The translations under genes and the position numbers were made by a program. A stretch of 64,000 nt of DNA from Parelaphostrongylus tenuis (Eukaryota; Nematoda; Chromadorea; Rhabditida; Metastrongylidae). Shown here in pieces: positions 36,050-49,400 of the stretch (positions are counted from its first letter, which is position 1; the number at the start of each line of letters is the position of its first letter). Below the pieces are notes generated by a model. The model worked only from the letters and a program-made list of their open reading frames with translations. It searched no databases and was not told where the DNA came from. The stretch lies in contig JAHQIW010006926.1 of assembly GCA_019055375.1 (NCBI GenBank), forward strand, positions 61,316 through 125,315, read 5' to 3'.

Positions 36050-36260
36050 TTTTGATTGCTTTCTCAAAACCACGCTCAATCCCGCGGCGCTCAGTTTTTC
36101 TATGCTAAGATCAGACGAAGACGAACATTTTATACTGCCCATCAAGTGAAATTATCACTGAATGTTCAGTGTTGTACATTCGATTGCTCATGGCTGGTAT
36201 CGTCATTATATCATACCTTTCGTTTTGAGCGTTTTCATATAGTGCTCCTAAAACAGGCTA
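36050..36260 (+). repeat. 'cgattgctcgtgg' family, partial copy
   Basis: 'aaaccacgctcaatc', 'atcaagtgaaattatcact', 'cgattgctcatggctggtat' and 'cctttcgttttgagcgtttt' follow the order of the copy at 7440-7640. Confidence 0.55.
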
Positions 36261-36639
36261 CATGACATGTTGGCTCAAATATATTTATGAGAATACATAA
36301 TTTTAGATAAAAAGCTTTGTTCGGTGATCGAACATCTCCGAAATTTTGAGGAGGGAAAATGGCCCTCATTACCTGTAAAGGATTGAAAAGCCTAAATTCT
36401 TCTTCTCATGTGGAAAAAGTTGTTAAGAGTTGAGAGTGCTTTTAAGAGCATGTTCCGAATTACTCTATGGGCTTTGAAATCCACATCGGTCGTCTGCTCA
36501 TCAAATAGTAACTCAAGTAGTATTCCAATAAGAGTGATCTCAAAAAACATCTTTATTGTCACTACTAAAATAAATTAACATTTTCTCTGTAGCTGATTTG
36601 TGACTGCACTACTTCTTACCAAGTTAAGATTATGCCTCT

Positions 36640-37075
36640 TGATCCGACCTTGCTCAAAAGCAATAATAATCTGATAATCACATAACATTTTTGGGCTTTT
36701 TGTGAGGTCTGATAGGGCACCTATGCAGTACTGGGCGGATACGTCGTTATTGTTTTTAAGCGAAGTCTATAAAAAAAAGTCGAATAAAGAGGTATGATTT
36801 ACTTTAAGGTCACAAGCTCGGCTATTGGCTCAGCAATTTCGGGGATCTAAACCTGACTTGCTGTGATTTGTTATCTGGCGTCGATTCCTTTATAGGTAGG
36901 GATGTATCCCTAAGCGATCTGCTGTACCGAAGGGCACTGTGCTGCTGATGAGCCTGCAAGGGGCAAAATGGGCTCGTCTAGCACTGTATAGTGCCCTACT
37001 AGATCTTCCAAAAGGACGAAAACATGTTATGTGACCATCTATCAAACAACTGTACTTCTGAATTTTTCGAGATTA
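36640..37075. repeat. MITE-like element, second copy
   Basis: Left end 'gaccttgctcaaaagcaat' with 'gataatcacataacattttt'. Right end '...gacgaaaacatgttatgtga'. The ends are imperfect reverse complements and match the element at 15430-15790. The right part includes 'gatgagcctgcaaggggc' in place of 'gaggagctggaaaggc'. Confidence 0.55.
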
Positions 37076-37179
37076 TAGTTACTGATAGTTTAGTGGAAAG
37101 TCTTCGTCTAGCAAATTAAGTTTTTTCAAATATCCTGGCCCGAAATCAGAGGTGAACTATATTGGTTCTTTCTTTTATA

Positions 37180-37645
37180 GGACTAAAAATGAATATTAGA
37201 CCCTATTCGTTAAACGGGACCTTTTCATAAGAGTGTTAGTAATCATTTGAAAGCTCAGATCTGTGGCTAGCGAGACACTTTAAAGTTTTTTGAAAAGACC
37301 CTTTTGGAATGATGTCAAATTCAAAGTAACATTATGTTTTCTAATGAACATTATACGCGTGATAAAATTGAAGGCGAAAGGCGAATGTGTGAAAACATAA
37401 TTTCTGATCTGGATGCTACAGCCTTATATAGGGGTGTTTTGAAAAACCGACAATGTGGGGCTTCCAACCCAAGTCTCAGCATTCCAATGGTTACCAACAA
37501 TCCTATGAAAGCTCGTCTCCAACAAATGAAATTCGTTTTTTATGTGTTTCGTTCTAGGTAAAAAAAAAACTCGTTGATTGAGCAATTAGCACGAGTGTCA
37601 ACAAAAAAAAGCAAAGAAAAAATGTAGGGGCAGTCACGTTACCGG
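37180..37645. repeat. Foldback-type element, short copy E
   Basis: Left arm 'gagtgttagtaatcatttga' and right arm 'ttccaatggttaccaacaat' are reverse complements within about 380 bases. The flank 37560-37645 ('actcgttgattgagc', 'agcaaagaaaaaatgtaggg') is the reverse complement of 41800-41885 next to copy D. The full terminal repeat therefore extends well outside the commonly conserved arm. Confidence 0.6.
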
Positions 37646-39239
37646 AAAAGGATCAGACGCTATTGGACCTTTCAAAGAAGCAGAGAGTCAATTAGCGGAT
37701 CTAAGAACCAGCCACATGATAGGAGCAGATGATAGATTGACGAACTGAACAGTGGAGTGAATTCCAAGAGAATACAAACGTTCTGGGCTATCATTTTGGC
37801 TGTGTTCGTCGTTGAAGTCAGATAACGTTTATGTAGATGGCAACGATTTTACGACTACAGAATGCGTCTCATAGACATGACCATGTTGAATAGACCACCT
37901 TGGAATAGATTTACGCAAAAGTAAGGCCAAGAAAATTACGTCGAGGCACTCATCACCAATGTAGACGAGCTATTCAGGTTGTCTTTGTACCCTATGTGTG
38001 ACTGGTGGAAGTGTTTCATTTGTTTTTAGGATTCGCACTTGTGCGCTGTTCTATGCAAACATGAAGTGGTGTAAACATGTGTGGCTTCTTGATTTAGCTA
38101 GTCATGATCCTTTCAATAGATCGCCTGTGCAACACAATTTCCAAATGGGCCGAGAAATTCCAGACTTCCTATCACCCTCCGCATTCAGACAAGACGTTCT
38201 TATTAATCGTTTTCTTACTGCTCGTGAGGATATCACCTTCAAGTGAGATGGTTGGGAGTGGAACAGCCACTGGCACCTCCTTTTATTAGTACATTTTTGT
38301 TTAAAGTTACAGCTTCCGTATTCGTTCTCTGACCACCATTTTGCTACAAATATTTCGTTATCTGTTAGACACAAGAGGGACTGAACAAATTTGTATTATT
38401 GAGTGGTAACGAGAGTCATGTATCAGAGGCAAACTGGTCCATTACCTTTCCTAATCTTTCACGCACAATAAAGATCCCGTGTATGCTTCGAATACCCACT
38501 AGGTTCTCCAAAGAAGAGCAGCAAAAGAGGGAATTACTGGTCTTCGCACCGCAGGTATCCATCTCCAATGGCTGCGAAACGATAACACCATGGGACAGGC
38601 TTAGAGGTAGCGAGACTCATATGACACGATAAGCCTAACAAAGAGAAAATCTCTTTTGGCCTTGCTTTCATCTCTAAAGGTGTAAGTATAGCTATAAAGC
38701 GCCCCAATGGATTCGGTAGCGGCTACTGAAATATTGCCGTTTATTCCAAAGCGTTAGCCAGTTCATAGCGTCTCTCTTAACATTTTATGCATAAGGCGGA
38801 TTCGAATTTATGGGCACTGATAAGCACAAAGGCGTTACGGAAAATATTGTGAATTAAAACTACTATTCTCATACAGAAATCTGATTCCCGAAACATTTTC
38901 AGCTTTTTCAATAGATTGTAAAGATCAAAAATGGTCGTAATGAGGATTGCCTTGAGATTAGGAGTCGCCATGAAGAACGCTCTAAGATTCGGCGTGAACG
39001 CCTCGACATAACTTTTACTGATTTTTTTGATCTGAGCGGTGAACATTTCTTATCCACGTATGACACTGTGACCGCTGATTGCCAGTAATAATTAAAAGAC
39101 TTATTAAAAAAATCACGAGCTCCCAAGAAGAATTATATCATGCGATTAAAGGTTATTTGATGATTTTCTGGTACGTTTCTGTTATCGGGAACCATTTTTT
39201 GATAGAGCATTTCTCTTTGGACAAAGAATTTCTACCAAT
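37646..39239. other. No gene assigned; one possible exon
   Basis: The plus frame 38399-38566 ends in '...FAPQ' directly before a donor-like 'gtatcc' and has a mixed, protein-like composition (S/T/K/E-rich, few hydrophobic runs). No acceptor, partner exon or domain could be fixed. Nothing else stands out. Confidence 0.25.
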
Positions 39240-40150
39240 TTCTAGTAATCATTGAAAAACGTAGCTGTTGGAAAATTCAGAAATCTCCTTCTATACGAGC
39301 TTCACGCATCATGATGCCTATAGTTCGCAGGACACGAGCTCTTCCCCTTGTATTGATGGCAACTATTCCATTGTGTGAATCTCGAAAATTTTAACAAAGT
39401 GCTTGTTTTTTGAAGAGACGTTCGTTCCAGCTCTGTAGTAAAGAAAATGGATTCGTGTCCCACACTGCGTGTTTCTCGTAGGACAAACCTTTTCCTTAGG
39501 ACCATTAGTGGTCATTCGATAACGTAAACTACGGCAATTCCAGCAGTTGCTTGCTTTCCAGTGCAATGCAGCAGGGGAACTGAGATTGATCTTCAAACAC
39601 GCCGCACATTGCTTGTCGGCTAGACTGTGTGAGAGGCTGTGGATCAATATCCAGTCATTAGACCGCACAGATTTGATTCATACATGGGCTGCAATTTTTG
39701 TTATTTGATTTAGACTTTTCTTCCGCTTCGAAAAAAGTTCCAAATAGAACATATGACTCAAATACTGCTAGATTTTTCTACACGTTCATGTGCTTTTCAT
39801 GCATAGGATTGTGCTGTTTAATAGGCTTGAGCTTGGGCTTAATAGCGGTTTTATTTGGCAGTATGAAATGAGATCGAAAAGCCTAAGCTCTGACAGTGTA
39901 GAACAAAGTTCTTTCCATAATTTCAATACAAATAACCAAGAAATATCTACGAAGCGGAAAAAAAATTCCTTAATAAATAGCAAAAAATCCGCGCTTTTAA
40001 TTTTTTCGCTATATCGCTGTAGAAAGGCCATCCTATAAATGAACGAATCTTTGAATTCGCCAAGGTTTACGCTATCGAACGATTGCTGGTAGTCTATTAC
40101 TTCGCTGGATGCACGGAAAGCACGTGTAGAGAGAATTTTTCGGTATCAGC
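39240..40150. repeat. Array of degenerate foldback-arm units
   Basis: Successive units marked by 'tagttcgcaggacacgagct', 'cttgttttttgaagagacgt', 'gtcattcgataacgtaaact' and, near 40040-40090, 'gaattcgccaaggtttacgc' in the same order as the units of the element at 59.75-60.86 kb. No coding frame is supported. Confidence 0.45.
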
Positions 40151-41790
40151 GTCAGACGTTCAATTTGGAATTTCTTTTGAAGCGAGCAAAGAATTCGCAA
40201 CTGAATAACAAAGTCGCACTTTCGTGTGACCCCGCTGGAGCGTCAATTGATTGACGGTTGCGTTGAACTGGCATCATCCGCCCTTTGCCACCACCCATAG
40301 ATTAGCCAAAATTCACACGCTTACTCATGTAAATTAATCTATTTTCGAGATACACTGTACAGAAACGATCTTTCCGGAAAAAAAGCATAGCGTTGGAATC
40401 TGCAAAACATTACGCTTCGAATGATTGTTAATAGCCTGAAAAAATAGCTCCGTCTTGTGAGAAAGATACATGTGTCAAACACAAATGTTTTCCTTCAGCT
40501 GAGGCGTTAATAAAAGACTTGCAAAAATAGCCACATACTGCGCTAGCCAAAAATTCAAGCGATCAAATGATTGTTAAGATTTACACGAAAGCTCTTGTCC
40601 AACGAATGGGGCTGAATATTGGTTTGCTGCCGCCGATTAAAAACCAAAGACCTCTACACGATTATCGTTTCGACGTCTTTGTCTTTCTCAAAACCCGTGA
40701 TACAAGTCGATTTCCGCTAATCTTATCTTCTTCGGTGGAGCACCACTTTAAAAGTAGCTTTACTCGGCAGTGCTCTTATGTGAGAGAATGGTTCATATAG
40801 TAAATACTCACTAACAGTGGATATGTCTTTGACAGGGAGCCCCATCACGCGGTAGTTTATGTTATCATGATTCTGCACAAATCGTAATATTATTTTGAAA
40901 ATTAACTTTGCTGCAACCTCGGGATTACTGATCAATCATATATCAAATACATTCTACTATAAGAAACAGTTTTTCAAAAAATATTCTTTGCTGGACGTAT
41001 TTCCATTAAAGTTTAACCATGCGATAGCTCAAATTATTGCTAATCCGACATGTATCTGTTTTTTTTAGAGGATCTTTTTATAGCGCTGTAGTACTCGAGG
41101 TATTATGAGGTTTCGAGCGCGCTGTGTGCCTTTATTATTCTCTCGCTTGTAATTTGGTATAAGTACAAAATGCATTTGAACATGTAGAAGAAATTTCCGT
41201 CTACCAAAGTCATAATTTCTACCTGTAGTTTCTTTCAGAGCGATAAGATTTCTCAAATGCAAACAACGCCAGCACCGGTCTATTGAACACGATATCGATC
41301 CACAGCCACCACCACAACCCAACCGACAAGCAATGGCCCGACGTGTTTGAAGCTCAGTCTTATCTTTACTGCTACAGGGCAGTGAAGCGGTCCTTTTCAC
41401 AAAACATACGATCGTTGCCGGCGAAACTTGCGCTACTGAATGATCACTACTAATTCAAAGAAGATGCTATATTTTATGAAAAATGCGCGCGTGCGAAACA
41501 CAATTCCTTTTTTCCACTATAGACTGTAAGAAAACTTTTTATAAGAACAGATAAACTCTTAAAATACCGAGATTTCCGCTATTAAATGGCGATTGACTGT
41601 TTGAAAACTATCCAGCGAAATATAAACGAACAACGCATATCGCGTGTGAGACGAAGTTTGCATTATAAGAGGGCCTTCTTTGAAACAAGTGCATTTCTGG
41701 ATTCACACTGATTTGAGTTCTTGGATGATTATTGATAAGTTTTGAAAAAAGTTTTTGTCTAGCAAAGATTGCCTCTTCAGAGAATCATTT
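40151..41790. other. No gene seen
   Basis: More isolated foldback-like motifs near 40380-40440. The remainder is AT-rich. The frames at 40567-40800 and 41065-41400 have no recognisable features. Confidence 0.4.
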
Positions 41791-41794
41791 TCGG

Positions 41795-42740
41795 TAACGT
41801 GATTGTCCCTACATTTTTTTCTTTGCTTTTTTTGTTGACATCGTGTTAACGGCTCAATCAACGAGGGTTTCTTTTTGACTAGAAGGGAGCAAATAAGAAA
41901 CCGATCTCATTTGCTGGAGGCGAGCTTTTATAGGACTGTTAGCATCCACTGGAAAACTGAGACTTGAGTCCAAAGCCCCACATCGCCGGTTTTTCAAACA
42001 TCCCTGCATAGGGCTGTAGCATCCAGATCAGGAATTATGTTTAAGATTCGTCTTTCGCCTTCATTTTTATCACGCGTATAATTCACTGAAAGCTGAAAAG
42101 CATCAGTGTGCAGAGTAATTCCGTAGTATCTTAAGTCAATCATTCTATCTGGAGTATCTTCCAAAGTGAAAGAAAAATTCCCACTCAAATAATCGCCCCG
42201 TCTAACCCAGCCCTGCTACAACCGTCGTCTTGTCGAATAGCCAGTAAACAACCTGCTAAAAATGTGAAACTCAATCTTATTTTTCATCCTAAGCTCGAAA
42301 TTTCAGGAAATAACCACATCGCTAGAATAAGAAAACGTTACGCTATCAGATGATTACTATTAGGTTGAAGAAAGAGTTTCGTCAGGGGAGTTTGAAGCAC
42401 AAATCAAAAGACCGAATTAGATCAGAAAACCAAAACAGCTTTTGAAACTATAGTTTTAGTACTAGTGCTCTAAGGAAGGAAATGTGTTCAGCGAAATATA
42501 AGAGAGAGGGAAGAGAAAATAACACGTGGTTCTATGAAACATATTATTTGAATTGTTACACACTGGTGTGAAGGGCTTTTTGAGAAACCGGTGACGTGGA
42601 ACTGTAGCCTCAAATCTCAGCTTTCGATTGGTTACTAACGTCCTTGTAAAAGTTGCTCTTTAGCGAATGAGATCGACTTCTCATTTGTTCCCTCTTGATC
42701 AGAAAGATATCAAGAAAGAAAATACTACGCAAAAAAATTT
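41795..42740. repeat. Foldback-type element, most complete copy D
   Basis: Left arm 41884-42050 ('gaaaccgatctcatttgctg', 'actgagacttgagtccaaag', 'ccccacatcgccggtttttc', 'gggctgtagcatcc') and right arm 42505-42690 are reverse complements over about 150 bases with moderate divergence. The interior closely follows copy A. The outer left flank (41800-41885) is shared, inverted, with copy E. It contains no transposase, so it is non-autonomous. Confidence 0.7.
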
Positions 42741-43434
42741 TTTTGGGGCGCACATATCTCGCTAAGTGAATAACTTGATCTAATTGCATCGTGATCAAGT
42801 TCAAAGCACTCGCTTTCCGATTTCCAACACTTGGCGGCTGCTCTCTGCTCGAATGCATACGTGTATGTAATCGCCATAGTTTGATGAAGTTTGATACGGT
42901 GAGATGTTTTAGGGAGTGGTGGAGAATATGTCTAGCGGAGACTTTTATACCCCTAATAACAATACTTTCCTTATTAGTTGAAAATATCCTATCGGTACAC
43001 TACGTGTGAATACCTAATCTAGAACAGTAAGCCTACCTGCACTTACTGAAGCCAACTGCTGTTCGCAATAACAACTGAGCAATATCTGTCTTTGCGGACA
43101 AAGCAAAGCGAACATTGGGAGTACTTCAGTTGAAAATCGGAAAAAAATAATTACAACGACTCGCATATCATGATTAACTGACAGCCAATTCTAATCAAAG
43201 GGGCTTTGAGGAAAGATGGATTCGAAAGGTTGGCCACAATGGGACATTATGGACCACTTTTAAGTAAGCTCATAAATGAACGTGGAGACTGACTTTCTAG
43301 TTGAGTGAGTTTAAATGAATGTCACTACTGGTTGGTTCAATTGAGTATTTATAAAATGGTGTGTTGCCATCGTGTGCCACAAATTTTTTTTTTGTAGTGA
43401 AGGCGATGTGTTCAATTTATTTGCTTGTCCAATA

Positions 43435-43440
43435 TTTATT
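43435..43440 (-). promoter_or_regulatory. Polyadenylation signal of the DNase II gene
   Basis: aataaa on the minus strand, 17 bases after the TGA stop at 43457-43459. This is a normal position for a nematode 3' end. Confidence 0.75.
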
Positions 43441-43456
43441 CACACATCCTGGCAAA

Positions 43457-46400
43457 TCAGCAGTGGTTTACTTGTTTTATGACTTTAAATGCTTCCCAGA
43501 GTGCCTTCTCTGAAATGCAGATCGTTCCTCCACCACGAACATACTGTGAAGTCTAAAAAATAGGATCTTTTATGGCAATGCGCTTGACAATTATGTGAAT
43601 TACGCATAGATGATTATCGGGCTCGCTTAAGTCTCATTAAGCGAAATTCTTGAACCTAAGAATATTTATGAAATTTGTGTGAATACTTGGCGATGATAAT
43701 TGAATCACGCCGATAAAAACTCTGAATTGTCACTAGTAATTGCATCAATTTAGCTGCTAATTTATTGAAAAATCTAGGATATACGCATTATATCCATTAA
43801 TTTGGAAGCTGTTGAGAGCGCAGAAACCAACCATACGATTGATGTCTCCGATGCATAGCCATGGCTTTGAAGAGTATGTAGATCGAGCCATCTTTGAATG
43901 GTCTTTTGTGTATTTGAATGGGGTCGTTGATCCTACCTAAGCAATATCAAATCTGATCGTTATTGATGTGGTTAAGAATAAAATTACAGTAGGGTAACCT
44001 TTGAATATTCGACTCTACTGAGCATCACAAAGGTGACTGATAGCATTTTTGGCCTGTATAGTGGTGTATGGAAGCATAAGATGTTCTAAGCTTGTACAGC
44101 TATTTTTCCAGGCATAACTATTCCCACTTTGTAGACTACGAAGAGATTGAGGATACTTGAGGGAAAATTAAAAAGGGTGTATGTACTGCAAGGATCTCGT
44201 GGCTACGCTACACGTCTTCGAATACTTCGGATTACTCAACAAAATAAGAAATTTTGAACCTGAATTTTGAGAGCATCATTAGTGTGATAAGTTGCGCTAC
44301 AATCCAGTGGCACCTGAAGTATATCAACAATCACATAATGCCAATATTATAAGTTTTATAATTCAATCAAAGTTCCAGGCCAAGTCGTTAGAATTGCTGT
44401 TTTGAAACCTTAATTGGTTGGTAAAAATAGTAGATAACCAAAAAGTCTTGTTGCCTTATTGATATATTCACGCATTTTTTCTGAGCTAAGAAATTTCTGT
44501 ATAAGTCAAGGCAGTTATGTTATACATTATCTTTTCAATGTACACGCTATAGCTGTTCATACTGGTTTCTGGAAAACATACTTGATCCCCTCTGCGCCAG
44601 GTTTCAGCAATGAGATTTGTCATGAGAGTAGGAGCGACGAGTCCGTCGTAAAGATCTAAGTTGAAAAATCTTCATTCAGAAAATGCTTTGGAACACTTGT
44701 TCTAATGTTACCATTATTAATTCACGTGTCTTCGCAAACGATTTAAACGTCTGTCCACCCACGGTAGTCAACTCAACAATGCTGTGGTATGGTTCACCCT
44801 CCTTATACTTGCCTGCGATAACCTAAAATCGGTGATAAGACATTTCGTGGTCTTCAACACCATTTCTTTTTGCAAAATGCTAAGCGCGCTACCTCATCAA
44901 GTATACCAAATTCATAGGCCATTGCCTTTGGTAAGTGGGACGAATAGATGTTTGGTCTATTGTAGTAAAGCTGAGTTGCTAAACATATAAAATTGCATTA
45001 GTTTATTCGGTTTAGCAGCAAGATAAGGCAAAGTTTGTGAAGCATACCAATCTTTTCTAGCTGAGAATACGACAATGAAAGGCACAACATTGTCTGTCCA
45101 TAGTGATGGCCACTTGCTGGGTAGTGATAAGAATCCGGTGGAGGAAATTTTGGAACACTGTGGACTAGCCATACACCGCTTTGTCCATCGAAAAAAGTCA
45201 CACCTGGGCAAAAGGAAGAAGGTAGTAATACGGCTTTTCATTATATCCCTCTTCAAGAAAAAACGCTGTGTTGTCTGGTTTTACTCCACTTGCAAACCGA
45301 TTTTTTTTTTCTGAAGTTGAAGAATTGTTTTCTTGTCTTAATCATAAGCTAAATTCTGAGCGTTCACCTGCGAACTGGCTTATGCATCCTCATTTACCGT
45401 AGATTGAGTTGGTAGAGGATTACGAGAGTTTTCAAAAGAATGAAAGAAATTTCAGTGAGAAGATCAAGCTTCTCCACTAGTTGCCGATGGCTATTTCGTT
45501 CCCATGAATTGATCCACGATATCGTTTGAAAAATTGAGTGGAGGCCAAAAGATTGAAATGCACGAATGTGGCGCTGTAGCATTCAAATTAGTCAGAAGCG
45601 ATGAAACTTATCCATGGTTATGATACACTATCGTTCGACGTTTAAATGGAAGCATACCAATTTGGAAAACCTCAAATGGAAATTGGGGAAGCGCTGGCCG
45701 AGAGGATGTAATGCTTGTGACGGCGCATGGGGAGTCGAGGCACACTTCCCTTCCCCCCAACACTCCCCGGCAGTCAACAAGAACACCTTATTGAATGCAA
45801 CAGCCAGGCTATTCTCGAGTTTGCAAGGGGACATGCTCGGCCCGTATTCTACGTCATTCAAGAAGAAGACGATAACGAGTCGGATGCTAGAAGTACTGGA
45901 ATCCATATAATTGAACTGTGATGACGGGTTACGTAAATGAATAACTCAAGTGAATGGAAACTACCAGTATACCTTGACATTTTAGTCTCCAACTGGTTGA
46001 ATCCAAGAATTTTTCATAAACGAAGTGGTTATAACGCCATTTCTCAACAAATTTTTCTTCATAGAAAAGGAATCGGGGTTTCTTGTGATTATTAGGAAGC
46101 AAATAAAAGCCAACCTTATTTGGTGGGGAAGAAGTTTTGATAGAAGTGTTGATAATCATTCGAAAGCTGAGACGTCTACGGCGCTACACCCCCTGTTTTT
46201 GAGAAAGCCTTTTCGACGTTGCTACAGGAGGAGCCTTCTTGCGTAAAAGACGTGCATAAATCTCGCCGTACAGAAGAGTTCTTCCTTTGAAGTATTAGCA
46301 ATCATTCGATAGCATGATCGTTTCTGATGCCGACGATGAGCTTACATCCTAGAAAGACCGCTTCTCCGAAACACAGCTTGTAAAATAAGTTGGATTGCCA

Positions 46401-49400
46401 CGTACGAGAAGGTGGCCGTTTGCCACCTGCGACCGACGGACGAAGGCGTCCACGTGAATAGCTGGTGACGCGATGATTAATTCATTTCCTGGCATGAAGA
46501 TGCGTTGTCGAAGCGTATGATCTGTGGAGGAGAACTTTAATATTACAGTCACTCGTTTGATCTGAAGATCACGCTCCACATGTGTGACGCGCACTGCGGT
46601 AGATCGCTTGAACTGCACGGTAGATCGAGGCGCAGATCGAACCTCCTAGTCTCCCTTGTAATCTTTTATTTTGATTAGGTGGTGATGCCTTTTGTGGCCT
46701 CCTGAGCTCTACCAAAGAGATCATCATGGTGATTGATGTGTGAATTCATGGCTAAACAAAAGTATTCGAGGTTTAATTTGTAGCAAGGTCATACGTTTTG
46801 CATAGTGCTTCCTGATGCCAATGCTTTTTCGGTCCTATAAACGCGCAGAGAAGTATTTCATGCAAAGTACTGCGTAAGCACTGACGTGACCGCCACACCC
46901 ACTGCATCGTGAATTACCCCGATCGTCCTTTTCATGCATCGAATTCAACTTATTTTACCAGGTGCGCTGCAGAGAAACGGTCCTTCAAAAAGATCCCGTA
47001 CCAGATTTGCGAAATCGAAAAGATAGATTCAAAAAACTAACATGAATGGTAGCTTGCTTACTTATTTGAAAGGTTTCTGGGAAAAAAGGTTATGGGCAAT
47101 ATGAAAAACTAGCAGCTTTCTCAAACTCCCGCAGCGCTCTTTGGAACATCAAGACTCAGAAAACCAAAATGACGCACTACAATGTTTTCAACAGCTTTAT
47201 CCATATTCTACCACATATCTCTGACCGATGAAATGTCTCCTAGCCGATGTTACACAAATAGTCTCATCAGTGAAAATTTATACAGCACTTGACACTGGTA
47301 AGTTTGAGCTTAAAGTTCCAAAGAACCAAGTGCATTGATTGAGCATAAAACACTGGATCTCGAAATAGTTACAGAAACAAATGGATGCTCAACTGGTGTC
47401 TGTCCGAGTAAACGAAGGACAGGTGATTAAAGTGATTTTTTCGGGGCACTGAAAATAAATGTTTTCTCTTTGAGCACATGAAAAATTACTGATATTGTAT
47501 TAAATTCATTGATGGTTGACGTTTCAACGCTTTTTCCTCCGAAGAGCCATGCGTTGCCGAATCGACAGGCATACATACATCTTGTTCTTTCACGTTATAT
47601 AAAAAGTTCGATAATGGTTTCGATTGTAAAGTCATTCCAAGCGTCTGCATAAAGGGCAAAAATGTCGAAGGAATCCGTCAAGTATACTCTTTGCAGACAA
47701 GAAGCCATCTAACGCGCGATCCCAAACATCTCTATCACATTATCAAGCTTAGGACCATCTCAGGTCTTCCATAAACGGTTAATATTCCTCTGTTCCACTA
47801 AACCTGCTTTATGCGACTTAATCAGTAGACTTGAATTGCGTGCCAAAAGTTGTTCTAGCACTTGACATGTTTAAATAACTACTCAGTTGTCTGGTAAGGG
47901 CTCTTGTACAGCCCTAGACACGTGTTTCGTCCTTACAGACTCCTCAGCCGGGCAGGACACGTCGTCTGTCGATCTTTTTATAGTCAGTTCTCTCGGGAGC
48001 GTTACACTCCTTATAAAGAGTTTTCGACGACGTACGTTTTACACTCTATGTCAAGCGAAATTTTCACCTAACACAGAGTGTTTTCGCACTCGATTGCTAG
48101 CTGGCTGGTATTTTTATCATATTATACCTTTCCTTCGAGTGCTTTATTAAAACCACGCTCGACATAAAGTGTAAAACGTACGTCGTCGACAACTCTCTGC
48201 AAGGAGTGTAACGCTCCCGAGAGAACTGACTATAAAAAGATCGACAAACGACGGGTTCTGCCCGGCTGATGAGTCTGTAAGGACGAAACACGTGTCTCGG
48301 GCTGTACAAGAGCCCTTATCAGACCACATGACATGTTGGCTCAAATAATAATGAAAGCATCTATTGAGATTCGAGCGTGGTCTTAGTAAAGCACTCGAAG
48401 GAAAGGCATAATATGATAAAAATACCAGCCAGCTAGCAATCGAGTGCGAAAACACTCTGTGTTAAGTGAAAATTTCGCTTGACTTAGAGTGTAAAATGTA
48501 CGTCGTCGACAACTCTCTATAAGGAGTGTAACGCTCCCGAGAGGACTGACTATAAAAAGATCGACAGACGACGGGTTCGCCGGGCCGATGAGTTGTAATG
48601 GAGGAAACACGTGTCTCGGGCTGTACAAGAGCCCTATCAGACCACATGACATGTTGGCTCAAATAATATGAAAGGCGTGTAACCCAGGGTATACACCGGT
48701 GTTTCGGAGGTTCTTCTCTCATCAGTGACCCCCGCCCCACCATCAGCCCTGCATGAAGCAAGGAGGGGGCGTATGTGGTGATGGCACAGGGTACTATGAC
48801 ACTGTTACCATCACCACCTCTCAGCGATAGATTTTTGCTGTTAGATCAAAAACTATATCAAGAAGATCGACTGTTTTGAAACCCCAAAAACATTCAATAT
48901 AATTCCAAAAAAAAAAGAATGAGATTTAAGCCAAAAAAGGGTTGGTAAGCACAGAGGTCATACACCGGTGTTGTCGGAGGTTCGTCCTCCCTCACTCAGT
49001 TGACCCCTCGCCCCACATTCAGCCCTGCATGAAGAAGGAGGGGTGGGTATGTGGTATGGCACGTACTAGACACGTACCATACCACCTCTCAGTCGATAGA
49101 TTTTTTGGCTGTTAGATCAAAACTATATCAAAGATCGACTGTTTTGAAAACCCCCAAAAACATCAATATTAATTCCAAAAAGAAAGAATGATTTAAGCAT
49201 CAAAAAAGGGGTTGGTAGCACAGGGCATACACCGGTGTTTCGGAGGTTCGTCTCCTCATCAGTGACCCCGCCCCACCATTCAGCCCTGCATTGAAGCAAC
49301 GAGGGTTGGCGTATGTGGTGATGGCACAGTGTACACGATGACACTGTACCATCACACCTCTCATCCGATAGATTATTTTGTGTTAGATTCAAAAAACTAT

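Noticed and set aside
48097..48761. Overlapping 70-102-codon ORFs
   Set aside because: They are frames through palindromic repeat copies and occur in both orientations. No domain is present.
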